NCBI GenBank assembly: GCA_964450865.1
Contig: CAYVHB010000043.1
Coordinates: 1 to 22,408, forward strand
Origin: CAYVHB01 sp964450865
Lineage (GTDB): Bacteria > Bacillota > Clostridia > Saccharofermentanales > UBA5734
DNA length: 22,408 bases
Reading direction: 5' to 3'
Below are positions 12,873 to 20,730 of the stretch, in pieces. The position numbers and the translations under genes are program-made. How positions within the stretch are numbered: position 1 is the first letter of the stretch; every line of letters starts with the position of its first letter. The notes beneath the pieces are model-generated. The model was not told where the DNA came from. It searched no databases and saw nothing but the letters and a program-made list of their open reading frames with translations.

Positions 12873-15800
12873 CAGCGACTTGACAAGCTGCGGCGCGGTC
12901 CGGGCCGCCTGGCAGGCGGCGATGCCCTTGACGCTGGCGATCGCGGCGGCCATGGTCGTGATGTACGGCACCTTGTACTTGATCGACGTCTTGCGGATAT
13001 AGGAGTCGTCGAACTGGCTCTGCTTGCCGGCCGGGGTATTGATCACGAGCTGGATTTCCTTGCTGGCGATACCGTCACTGATATTGGGCCGGCCTTCATG
13101 CAGTTTGTGGACGGGGGTGGCCGCGATACCATTGGCCTGCAGGAAAGCCTGCGTGCCGGCTGTCGCCTTGATCGCAAAGCCCAGGCGGATGAATTCGCGC
13201 GCGACCTCGAGGGCAGCCGGCTTGTCCGCGTCATTGACGCTGAGCAGCACGGTGCCGGCCAGGGGCAGCGGCGACTGGGTGGCTTCCTGCGACTTGTAGA
13301 AAGCGAGGCCGAAGGAGTCGGCCAGGCCGAGCACCTCGCCGGTCGAACGCATTTCCGGGCCGAGCAGCGGATCAACTTCCTGGAACATGTTGAACGGGAA
13401 GACTGCTTCCTTGACGCCATAGTGGTGGAAAGTCTGGTGGTGCAGGCTGCCAATGGGTGAGATCTGGCCATTCTGGGTGGTCATGATCGCCTCGGTGGCA
13501 ATCCGGGCCATTGAAACGTTGCAAACCTTGGAAACCAGCGGCACGGTCCGCGAGGCGCGCGGGTTAGCCTCGAGTACGTAGACCTTGTCATCGGCGATCG
13601 CGTACTGCATGTTCATCAGGCCGATGACGTTCATGGCCCGGGCAATGCGCTGGGTGTAGTCGACAATCGTGGCCATCTGGTCGGCCGGAATGCTGATCGG
13701 CGGGATGACACAAGCGGAGTCACCGGAATGGATGCCGGCCAGCTCAATGTGTTCCATGACGGTGGGCACGAAGATCGAGACACCGTCAGCGATGGCGTCG
13801 GCTTCGGCTTCGACGGCATTGCTCAGGAAGCGGTCGATCAGGATCGGCCGGTCCGGGGTCACGCCGACGGCCGCGGCCATGTAACGGCGCAGCATGGTTT
13901 CATCGAAGACCACTTCCATGCCCCGGCCGCCCAGGACGTACGAAGGACGGACCATCAGCGGGTAGCCGATGCGGTCAGCAATGACCAGCGCGTCATCGAT
14001 GTTGACCGCCATGCCGGATTCCGGCATCGGGATAACCAGCTCATCCATCATCTGGCGGAAGCGGTCGCGATCCTCGGCCAGGTCAATGGTTTCGGGAGTA
14101 GTGCCGAGGATATTGACGCCATGGCGGGCCAGCTCGCCGGCGATATTCAGCGGCGTCTGGCCGCCGAACTGGGCGATGACGCCCAGCGGCTGCTCGTGAT
14201 CGTAGATGCTCAGGACATCTTCGACTGTCAGGGGCTCGAAGTAAAGCTTGTCGGAGGTATCATAGTCGGTCGAGACGGTCTCGGGATTGCAGTTGACGAT
14301 GACAGTCTCATAGCCGAGGTCGCGCAGGGCGAAGGCGGCGTGCACGCAGCAGTAGTCAAATTCAATGCCCTGGCCGATGCGGTTCGGGCCGCCGCCAAGG
14401 ATCATGACCTTCGGCCGCTGGCCAGCCTGGCCCGCTTCGCCGCGGTCGACGGTATACCGGCCGGCAGCGTGAGCCTTGGCACGGGCCGCCGCTGCAACCT
14501 GATTCATGCGGGCTTGCACATCAAGGCCGGGGATCGGTGCGGCTGGCGTGTTGTAAGTCGAGAAATAGTAGGCCGCATTCTCGACGCCGCTGACCGGTAC
14601 GGCTTCCCACTGTTCGGCCAGGCCCAGGGCCAGGCGCTGTTCGCGAATGGCAGCCTCCGGACAGGCCAGCAGCTGCGCCAGGTAGCGGTCGGCAAAGCCG
14701 TTGCGCTTGGCCTCAACCAGCAGGTCATCAGGCAGGCGGCAGTTTTTATAGGCCAGGATCGCTTCTTCCTGTTCAACGAGCTCCTGCATCTGCCTGACAA
14801 ACCAGGCCTTGATGTAGGTCTGGGCCACCAGCTGCTCGACGGTCGCGCCCTTGCGCAGGGCTTCGTACATGATGAACTGCCGTTCGCTGGTCGGATTGGC
14901 CAGCAGGGCCAGCAATTCATCGAGGGTGAGGCTGTTGAAATCCTTGGCAAAGCCGAGGCCGTAGCGGCCGATTTCCAGGGAGCGGATCGCCTTCTGCATG
15001 GCTTCCTTGTAATTCTTGCCGATACTCATGACTTCGCCGACCGCCCGCATCTGGGTGCCGAGGCTGTCGATCGAGCCGGGGAATTTCTCAAAGGCCCAGC
15101 GGGCAAACTTGATGACGACATAATCACCGGAGGGGGTATAGCGCTCCAGTGATCCATCGCGCCAGTAGGGCAGCTCATCGAGCGTCAGGCCGGCGGCCAG
15201 CATGGCTGAGACAAGGGCGATCGGGAAGCCGGTAGCCTTGGAGGCCAGCGCCGAGGAGCGCGAGGTGCGTGGATTGATCTCGATGATCACGACCCGGCCG
15301 GTCTTCGGATCGTGGGCGAACTGGACGTTGGTGCCGCCAATGACGCCGATCGCCTCAACGATCGAGTAGGCATAGCGCTGCAGGCGCTGCTGGAGCTCCT
15401 GGCTAATTGTCAGCATCGGCGCCGCGCAGAAGGAGTCGCCGGTATGGACGCCCATGGCGTCGATGTTTTCGATGAAACAGACCGTCAGCAGCTGGTTCTT
15501 GGCGTCGCGGACGACCTCGAGCTCGAGCTCTTCCCAGCCCAGGACCGATTCCTCAACCAGGATCTGGCCGACCAGGCTGGCCGTGATGCCACGGTTGGCA
15601 ACGATACGCAGTTCTTCCTCGTTATAGACCAGGCCACCGCCGGTACCACCCATGGTATAGGCCGGGCGGATGACGACCGGATAACCGAGATTGCGGGCAA
15701 TCAGCGCGGCTTCCTCGATGGTATAAGCCGGCTCGCTGCGCGGCATTTCGATGCCCAGCTTGCCCATGGTTTCTTTAAAGGCAATGCGGTCCTCGCCTCT

Positions 15801-16172
15801 TTCGATGGCGTCGATCTGCACACCGATCACCTGTACGCCATACTGCTCGAGGATACCGTTTTTCGCCAGCTCCGAACACAGGTTCAGCGCCGACTGGCCG
15901 CCCAGGTTGGGCAGTACGGCATCGGGGCGCTCCTTGGCGATGATCTCGGTCAGGCGGGCGATATTCAGCGGCTCGATATAGGTCTGGTCGGCAATGCCCG
16001 GATCGGTCATGATCGTCGCCGGATTCGAGTTGACCAGGACGATTTCATAGCCCAGCTGGCGCAGGGCCTTGCAGGCCTGGGTGCCGGAATAGTCAAATTC
16101 GCAAGCCTGGCCAATCACGATCGGACCAGAACCAATAATCAGGATCTTGTGCACATCGGTACGTTTCGGCAT
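12846..16172 (-). CDS. carB: Carbamoyl-phosphate synthase large subunit
   Basis: CarB makes carbamoyl phosphate from bicarbonate, ATP and ammonia delivered by the small subunit, for pyrimidine and arginine synthesis. The 1108-residue protein has the duplicated ATP-grasp layout: an N-terminal half starting KILIIGSGPIVIGQACEFDYSG with RPAYTMGGTGGG (169-180) and EINPRTSRSSALASKATG (298-315); a central oligomerisation part; a second half with ILGGGPNRIGQGIEFDY (591-607), RPSYVLGGRGMEVV and LEANPRASRTVPLVSK; and a C-terminal MGS-like regulatory domain. It is about 30-40 residues longer than usual. The excess lies in an Ala-rich linker at about 545-586 between the halves. The ATG follows GGAGG by 7 nt. 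carA is not adjacent on either side, so the small subunit must be encoded elsewhere. Confidence 0.97.
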   Translation of the reverse strand: MPKRTDVHKILIIGSGPIVIGQACEFDYSGTQACKALRQLGYEIVLVNSNPATIMTDPGIADQTYIEPLNIARLTEIIAKERPDAVLPNLGGQSALNLCSELAKNGILEQYGVQVIGVQIDAIERGEDRIAFKETMGKLGIEMPRSEPAYTIEEAALIARNLGYPVVIRPAYTMGGTGGGLVYNEEELRIVANRGITASLVGQILVEESVLGWEELELEVVRDAKNQLLTVCFIENIDAMGVHTGDSFCAAPMLTISQELQQRLQRYAYSIVEAIGVIGGTNVQFAHDPKTGRVVIIEINPRTSRSSALASKATGFPIALVSAMLAAGLTLDELPYWRDGSLERYTPSGDYVVIKFARWAFEKFPGSIDSLGTQMRAVGEVMSIGKNYKEAMQKAIRSLEIGRYGLGFAKDFNSLTLDELLALLANPTSERQFIMYEALRKGATVEQLVAQTYIKAWFVRQMQELVEQEEAILAYKNCRLPDDLLVEAKRNGFADRYLAQLLACPEAAIREQRLALGLAEQWEAVPVSGVENAAYYFSTYNTPAAPIPGLDVQARMNQVAAAARAKAHAAGRYTVDRGEAGQAGQRPKVMILGGGPNRIGQGIEFDYCCVHAAFALRDLGYETVIVNCNPETVSTDYDTSDKLYFEPLTVEDVLSIYDHEQPLGVIAQFGGQTPLNIAGELARHGVNILGTTPETIDLAEDRDRFRQMMDELVIPMPESGMAVNIDDALVIADRIGYPLMVRPSYVLGGRGMEVVFDETMLRRYMAAAVGVTPDRPILIDRFLSNAVEAEADAIADGVSIFVPTVMEHIELAGIHSGDSACVIPPISIPADQMATIVDYTQRIARAMNVIGLMNMQYAIADDKVYVLEANPRASRTVPLVSKVCNVSMARIATEAIMTTQNGQISPIGSLHHQTFHHYGVKEAVFPFNMFQEVDPLLGPEMRSTGEVLGLADSFGLAFYKSQEATQSPLPLAGTVLLSVNDADKPAALEVAREFIRLGFAIKATAGTQAFLQANGIAATPVHKLHEGRPNISDGIASKEIQLVINTPAGKQSQFDDSYIRKTSIKYKVPYITTMAAAIASVKGIAACQAARTAPQLVKSLQEYHAGIE

Positions 16173-16210
16173 AGTGGCTCCTCCATTGAAGCTTGATTAT
16201 TTTATTGCGT

Positions 16211-16241
16211 ATGAATGCGTATTAATATGAATGCGTATTAA
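16211..16241. repeat. Two 15-bp direct repeats in the carB leader
   Basis: ATGAATGCGTATTAA occurs exactly at 16211-16225 and 16227-16241, one base apart. A third partial copy, TGCGTATGAA, just precedes them. They lie about 40-70 nt upstream of the carB start codon, inside the predicted leader RNA. Confidence 0.8.
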
Positions 16242-16303
16242 GTTGGATAGGAAATATCAAAGCGCTATCCGCACAGTGGATGATCCGGTTTGATTTAGCT
16301 GCG

Positions 16304-16335
16304 CTTGCCGGACTGCCTGGCAGCCAGGGCGCAAG
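16304..16335 (-). promoter_or_regulatory. Hairpin in the carB leader
   Basis: On the minus strand CTTGC and CCTGG pair with CCAGG and GCAAG to form a stem with a 2-nt versus 7-nt internal loop and a 3-nt terminal loop (outer arms 16335-16331 and 16308-16304). No T-run follows, so it is not a terminator by itself. I do not recognise a PyrR-binding consensus in it. Confidence 0.4.
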
Positions 16336-16359
16336 TGACCGTGGAAACTGTCTTTCAGC

Positions 16360-16387
16360 ATTATAACAGATATTTTTGCAAGTCCAA
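16360..16387 (-). promoter_or_regulatory. carB promoter
   Basis: A consensus TATAAT (16365-16360) with a TGT extended -10 element and an upstream TTGGAC (16387-16382) at 16-nt spacing point toward carB. Transcription would start near 16353, giving an untranslated leader of about 180 nt. Confidence 0.65.
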
Positions 16388-16625
16388 TAGCGTTGATTGG
16401 CAAAAATGACCTGTCTATGGTGCGAAAGATTGCCTTTCACCAGCAAAACAGGCAAAAAGCCGAATGGCTTCTGTTACCGGAGTCTACGATATGATAGGAT
16501 TATTCCAGTATCACCAATATGTAATCCTGTCTGGATAAAGATGCTGCACAGCCACCGGGCCGGTCGGATTCGTCGGTAGCGGATCGCTGCTGGCCGGTCA
16601 CGTGTTTGTGGAGGATGAATGATCT

Positions 16626-17903
16626 ATGATGATTCCGGCCCTGGTTATTTTCCTCGTCACTTACGTGCTAATGATTGCCTTGCCAAAATTCCGGGCCTAC
16701 ATCGCCCTGGCGGCTGCGGTTATTTTTGTCGTCATCGGTATCCTGCCCCTGCGGCTGGTACTGCCGACGATTGACTGGAATGTCATCCTGATGATCAGTG
16801 GCACCATGGGTATTGTCAACCTGTTTATTGAATCCCGGATGCCATCGCGGCTGGCCGACCTGATTATCCGCAAGGTTCCCGACATCAAATGGACCATTAT
16901 CGCCCTTTCGGTTTTTGCCGGGGTCATCTCTGCCTTTGTCGATAATGTGGCCACGGTCCTGATGGTGGCGCCAGTCGCTGTCACCATCGCCCGCAAGCTC
17001 AATATTTCACCGGTTCCCAGTGTAATTGCCATTGCAGTCGCATCGAATCTGGAGGGGGCCGCGACGCTGGTCGGCGACACAACATCGATCCTGCTGGGTG
17101 GATATGCCGGTATGGACTTCCTCGACTTTTTCTGGATGAAAGGCAGACCCGGGATGTTCTGGATTGTCCAGCTTGGCCTGGTGGCGGCGACCCTGGTCCT
17201 GCTGATTGTATTCAGGCAGCTCAAGGAGCGGGTCGATAGCGAGACCATGACCAGTGTCGAGGATTATTTCCCCAGCTACCTTTTACTCGGGACAATTGTC
17301 CTGCTGATCATGGCTTCATTCATCCCGGACAAGCCAGCCATTACCAACGGCCTGATCTGCATTATATTGATGATCGCCGGCAATATCTACGAGATCATCC
17401 GCCAGCACCGGTCCACGGTCCTGACCCGGACCCTGATGGAAATGGATTATTTCACGCTGCTGCTGCTGGCGTCCCTGTTTGTCGTCATCGGTGGCATCCG
17501 CGAAGCCGGTGTAATCGATGTGATCGCCGAACTCTTTGTCAAAGTCGGCGGCAACTCGGTTTTCCTGATGTATACGCTGCTGCTCTGGGCATCCGTTCTC
17601 CTGTCTGCGGTTATTGACAACATTCCCTATGTCGCGACGATGTTGCCGGTTGTTTCCGGCATTGCCGCCAAAATGGGAATCGACCCCAGTATTCTGTATT
17701 TTGGCCTGCTGTCCGGGGCTACCCTGGGGGGTAATCTGACGCCGATCGGCGCTTCGGCCAACATCATGGGCATCGGCATCCTGCGCCGCCAGGGTCACGA
17801 GGTGAAGAATAGCGAATTCATGAAAATCAGCGTACCCTATACACTGGCGGCAGTCACAACCGGTTATGTCATTCTCTGGCTGATCTGGGGTCCCCGCGGA
17901 TAG
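16626..17903 (+). CDS. ArsB/NhaD - SLC13-like ion transporter permease
   Basis: The protein has 425 residues, almost all in hydrophobic membrane helices (roughly 10-12). It fits the ion transporter superfamily that includes ArsB, NhaD, CitMHS and SLC13 carriers. The inverted-repeat halves each carry a helical hairpin and motif pair: SAFVDNVATVLMVAP (102-116) with SNLEGAATLVGDTTSILLG (140-158), and SAVIDNIPYVATMLPVV (327-343) with GGNLTPIGASANIMGIGIL (368-386). Such motifs bind ion and substrate in this superfamily, but the substrate (arsenite, Na+/H+, citrate, sulfate or another anion) cannot be read from them. The start is the ATG at 16626, 11 nt after GTGGAGG; ATG at 16629 is an alternative. 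No ars genes or regulators are nearby. It reads divergently from carB, and a kinase-like gene follows 123 nt later. Confidence 0.85.
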   Translation: MMIPALVIFLVTYVLMIALPKFRAYIALAAAVIFVVIGILPLRLVLPTIDWNVILMISGTMGIVNLFIESRMPSRLADLIIRKVPDIKWTIIALSVFAGVISAFVDNVATVLMVAPVAVTIARKLNISPVPSVIAIAVASNLEGAATLVGDTTSILLGGYAGMDFLDFFWMKGRPGMFWIVQLGLVAATLVLLIVFRQLKERVDSETMTSVEDYFPSYLLLGTIVLLIMASFIPDKPAITNGLICIILMIAGNIYEIIRQHRSTVLTRTLMEMDYFTLLLLASLFVVIGGIREAGVIDVIAELFVKVGGNSVFLMYTLLLWASVLLSAVIDNIPYVATMLPVVSGIAAKMGIDPSILYFGLLSGATLGGNLTPIGASANIMGIGILRRQGHEVKNSEFMKISVPYTLAAVTTGYVILWLIWGPRG

Positions 17904-18026
17904 ATTGGCCTGATAACACACGAAGCCGGGGTGATCCGCACAAAGCCGCGCTGGCAGTCCGCCGAAGGTTAACCATCAGCCAGAAACGGGCAATCAACTG
18001 TCTTGTCCGAACAGGAGGATATTTCC

Positions 18027-18656
18027 ATGGAGAATAAACGCGTGATCATCTGTATCAGCCGTCAATATGGCAGCGGTGGCCGTGTGGCCGGTGAGAAGCT
18101 GGCCCAGCGTCTGAATATCCCTTTCTATGACAAGAAACTGATTTACCAGACGGCCGAGGAGCATGGCGTGGCGGCCGCAACCCTGGCCGGAGCTGATGAG
18201 AAATTGCCCGGCTGGACTGACCTGGGCTTCCCCATGGGCTTGCGTAATCCTTATAAAGATACGGAAGCGATGTTTTATCTGATCAATGACCGGCTGTTCA
18301 ACATGCAGGCTGAAACCATCCGCAAGCTTGCGGCGGCCGGTTCGTGTGTGATCGTCGGCCGGGTCGCGTCGGAGATCCTCAAAAATGAAGCTGGCATGTT
18401 CTCGGTTTTTATCCATGCCCGCCCGGAAGACCGGATCCGTCGCATCATGACCGTTGCCGCGGTTGATGATCACCAGGCTGGCAAAATGATTAAAAGCAAG
18501 GATAGGGACCGGGCCAGATACCACGATACGTATTCTGCCCAGAAATGGGGCCTGTGTGATTCCTATGATCTGGCGGTATCGACGTCCCGATTCGGGATTG
18601 ACGGCACAGTTGAGATTATCCTGAACATGCTCGGGCACGCTGCAGGTTGTGATTGA
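18027..18656 (+). CDS. Cytidylate kinase-like P-loop protein (Cytidylate_kin2 family)
   Basis: This is a small P-loop kinase of 209 residues. The N-terminus VIICISRQYGSGGRVAGEKLAQRL has the family's altered Walker A (GSGGR at about 15-19) and is followed by IPFYDKKLIYQTAEEHG, both typical of the Cytidylate_kin2 family common in Clostridia. A middle segment, CVIVGRVASEIL, and a C-terminal DSYDLAVSTSRFGIDGTVEIIL complete the fold. The substrate is not established for this family; it is named for likeness to CMP kinase and need not be the essential Cmk. The start is the ATG at 18027, 8 nt after AGGAGG; an upstream in-frame TTG at 18003 has no such site. It could be co-transcribed with the upstream permease. 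It ends convergently toward ilvB before a shared terminator. Confidence 0.88.
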   Translation: MENKRVIICISRQYGSGGRVAGEKLAQRLNIPFYDKKLIYQTAEEHGVAAATLAGADEKLPGWTDLGFPMGLRNPYKDTEAMFYLINDRLFNMQAETIRKLAAAGSCVIVGRVASEILKNEAGMFSVFIHARPEDRIRRIMTVAAVDDHQAGKMIKSKDRDRARYHDTYSAQKWGLCDSYDLAVSTSRFGIDGTVEIILNMLGHAAGCD

Positions 18657-18794
18657 ATCATGATGGTTTTGCCAACAGGATAATCGGCGAGGTGTGCCGC
18701 ATAATCATCTCGTATAATCGCCTCATATCCCACCTATGACACCTTGCAGTTTTGCCCGTTTTTTAAGCAATGTGGGTCAAATGACATTCAGCAA

Positions 18795-18826
18795 AGCAAA
18801 ATGCCGGCTGACGCCGGCATTTTGCT
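18795..18826. terminator. Bidirectional terminator hairpin between convergent genes
   Basis: AGCAAAATGCCGGC (18795-18808) pairs perfectly with GCCGGCATTTTGCT (18813-18826) around a TGAC loop: 14 bp without mismatch. The AAAA and TTTT runs within the arms supply the T-tract in both directions. Position between the ends of the kinase-like gene (plus) and ilvB (minus) fits a shared terminator. Confidence 0.85.
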
Positions 18827-18880
18827 GTTCATTCGCTGTTCATTCGCTGTTCATTCGCTGTTCTGTTCTGTTCTGTTTTG
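18824..18880. repeat. 11-bp tandem repeat followed by a TTCTG pentamer run
   Basis: GCTGTTCATTC occurs three times in perfect tandem (18824-18834, 18835-18845, 18846-18856) and is followed by GCTG and TTCTG pentamers to about 18880. The first copy overlaps the last bases of the terminator stem. It looks like replication slippage in non-coding DNA. Confidence 0.85.
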
Positions 18881-18994
18881 CTTTTGCTCGTGCGTTCAGG
18901 TCAGCCGCTCAACCGGGACTCCCCGGTCGACCCTTGTAACAGGACCGGCAACAGCCAGGGGCTGTCCATCGTCTGACAGACAGGAGCCAGCTGT

Positions 18995-20713
18995 TCAATC
19001 CATGCCGGGCATGATCAGGTCCTGGGGCATGCGGCCGGCCGGGATCATCGGATAGACGTTTTCGCCGGCGTTGACAATGACGTGAACCAGGTACGGCCCC
19101 GTAGCCGCCTTGGCCCTGGCGATCTGTTCCAGCAGGCTGGCCGGATCGGTCGCCATGCCGCCATCGACCTGGTAGGCCTCGGCAATCTTGATAAAGTCCG
19201 GATTGCCCTCAAGGCCGGAGTGCGAGTAGTGCTTGTGGAAGAAGAGCTCCTGCCACTGCCGCACCATGCCCAGGCCTCCATTGTCCATGATGAAAACCTT
19301 GACCGGCAGGCCGAGATTGGACAGCACGCCCAGCTCCTGCAGGGTCATCTGGAAGCCGCCGTCGCCGACAAAACACAGGGTCGGCCGGCTCGAATCATAG
19401 AACGAGGTGCCGATAGCGGCGGGCAGGCCGAATCCCATGGTGCCCAGGCCGCCGGAGGTGATCCAGCTGCGCGGCGTCTCCATCGGGAAATGCTGCGAAA
19501 CGAACATCTGGTGCTGGCCGACATCGGTCACGACGATCGGATTGGTGCCCTTGAACGCATCGGCGATAGCCCGGACCACATACTGCGGCGGCAGCGGGGT
19601 CGCCGGTTCATACATCAGCTGCTTGAGCTCCTCGTAGCGCGCTTTCTTGAGCAACAGGCTGTCAAGCCAGGCTTTCCACTGCTCGGCATTCTGGCGGCAG
19701 GCGTAGTCAGCCGGCTGATTGCGGATCATGGTTTCAAAAAAGTCGGCCGCGTCATCTTCAACCGCCAGGTCGACCCTGACGTTCTTGCCGATTTCCGACG
19801 AGTCCACATCAACATGGATCACGACGCGTTCGTGGCCTTCATTATACAGAACCGGGTCGCCGATGATCCGGTCGCTGAAGCGGGTGCCGACAGCCAGCAG
19901 CAGGTCACAGGTCCCGAGCGCCGTGTTGGCCTGCGGGGTACCATGCATACCAAGATTGCCCAGGTAGTAGGGGTGATTATCGAGGATCGCGCCTTTGCCC
20001 ATCAGGGTCGTGGCGACCGGGATGCCCAGGCACTCGACGAAGTGTTTCAGGTCATCGGTGCCGCCTCTGGCAATGACACAGCCACCACCGGCCAGCAGCA
20101 GCGGCCGCTTGCTCCTGGCCAAAGCGGCATAAACCTTGTCTACCAGGGCGCCGGTCTTGACCTTCGCCGGACGATGGCGCACGTAGGCGTTGGTGCTGCG
20201 GCCTTCCTGCGGCTTGATTTCCAGGGCCAGGATATCCTTGGGAATATTGACGAGCACGGGGCCGGGCCGGCCATCGGTCGTCAGCTGCCAGGCTTCCTCG
20301 AGAATGGGCAGCAGCTCGTCCGGATTCATGACCAGGTAATTGTACTTGGTGATCGGCAAGGTAATACCGGTGATATCGGCTTCCTGAAAGGCGTCTGTGC
20401 CGGTCGCCTTGCGGGCTACGGCCCCGGTGATGGCCAGGATCGGCACGGAGTCGAGCATCGCGTCGGCCAGGCCGGTGACCAGGTTGGTCGCGCCGGGTCC
20501 GGAGGTGGCAATCACGACGCCGGGGATGCCGGAAACCTTGGCAAAGCCCTCGGCGGCATGGATGGCGCCTTGTTCATGGCGGGTCAGGATATGGGGAAAA
20601 TTCGCTTTATAAATGGCCTCATACAGGACCAGCACCGGGCCGCCCGGATAGCCAAAAGTATGATGAACGCCCTTGTCAAGCAAGAACTTGACGATCACAT
20701 CTGCTCCATTCAT
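18995..20713 (-). CDS. ilvB: Acetolactate synthase, large (catalytic) subunit
   Basis: This ThDP enzyme condenses pyruvate with pyruvate or 2-ketobutyrate, the first common step of valine, leucine and isoleucine synthesis. The 572-residue length is normal. Marks seen are FGYPGGPVLVLYEAIY at 20-35, the catalytic glutamate E47 in RHEQGAIHAAEG, ATSGPGATNLVTGLADA at 69-85, RKATGTDAFQEADITG (101-116), and the ThDP/Mg motif VGDGGFQM (449-456) with N478 in MDNGGLGMVRQW, as in true AHAS rather than other ThDP enzymes. The ATG at 20713 follows AAAAGGAGG, which overlaps the ilvD stop; the two genes are 17 nt apart and surely form one transcript with ilvD upstream. The regulatory subunit gene ilvN does not follow; the gene ends at a terminator. 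Confidence 0.96.
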   Translation of the reverse strand: MNGADVIVKFLLDKGVHHTFGYPGGPVLVLYEAIYKANFPHILTRHEQGAIHAAEGFAKVSGIPGVVIATSGPGATNLVTGLADAMLDSVPILAITGAVARKATGTDAFQEADITGITLPITKYNYLVMNPDELLPILEEAWQLTTDGRPGPVLVNIPKDILALEIKPQEGRSTNAYVRHRPAKVKTGALVDKVYAALARSKRPLLLAGGGCVIARGGTDDLKHFVECLGIPVATTLMGKGAILDNHPYYLGNLGMHGTPQANTALGTCDLLLAVGTRFSDRIIGDPVLYNEGHERVVIHVDVDSSEIGKNVRVDLAVEDDAADFFETMIRNQPADYACRQNAEQWKAWLDSLLLKKARYEELKQLMYEPATPLPPQYVVRAIADAFKGTNPIVVTDVGQHQMFVSQHFPMETPRSWITSGGLGTMGFGLPAAIGTSFYDSSRPTLCFVGDGGFQMTLQELGVLSNLGLPVKVFIMDNGGLGMVRQWQELFFHKHYSHSGLEGNPDFIKIAEAYQVDGGMATDPASLLEQIARAKAATGPYLVHVIVNAGENVYPMIPAGRMPQDLIMPGMD

Positions 20714-20730
20714 TTGTCCAGATCCTCCTT

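Larger units (their letters stand above)
16173..16625. other. Divergent gap holding the carB leader and the upstream region of the permease gene
   Basis: About 450 nt with no convincing gene. The minus strand holds a good promoter (16360-16387) and a leader of about 180 nt for carB, with a hairpin (16304-16335) and a repeated 15-mer (16211-16241). On the plus strand I see no clear promoter for the permease; TATGAT at 16490-16495 is a possible -10, and AGGATTA (16496-16502) with TAATCCT (16522-16528) forms a loose inverted repeat near it. Confidence 0.6.
18657..18994. other. Convergent gap between the kinase-like gene and ilvB
   Basis: About 340 nt with no gene. It holds a strong bidirectional hairpin terminator (18795-18826) and, beside it, short tandem repeats (18824-18880). 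A small hairpin, ACCGGG-ACTC-CCCGGT, lies near 18918. No promoter or RNA gene was recognised. Confidence 0.65.

Noticed and set aside
13728..15152. 474-codon plus-strand frame antisense to carB
   Set aside because: Shadow of carB with no domain signal.
16457..16475. Attenuator on the minus strand (AAGCC-ATTC-GGCTT then TTT)
   Set aside because: Only a 5-bp stem, and it lies upstream of the better-supported carB promoter, so it would not be in that transcript.
16615..16629. Tiny leader peptide frame (MNDL stop) before the permease gene
   Set aside because: Four codons only; most likely chance between the ribosome binding site and the real ATG.
18736..19055. Cys/Phe-rich small plus-strand frames past the terminator
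   Set aside because: They translate the tandem repeats and terminator and overlap the ilvB end; no ribosome binding site.
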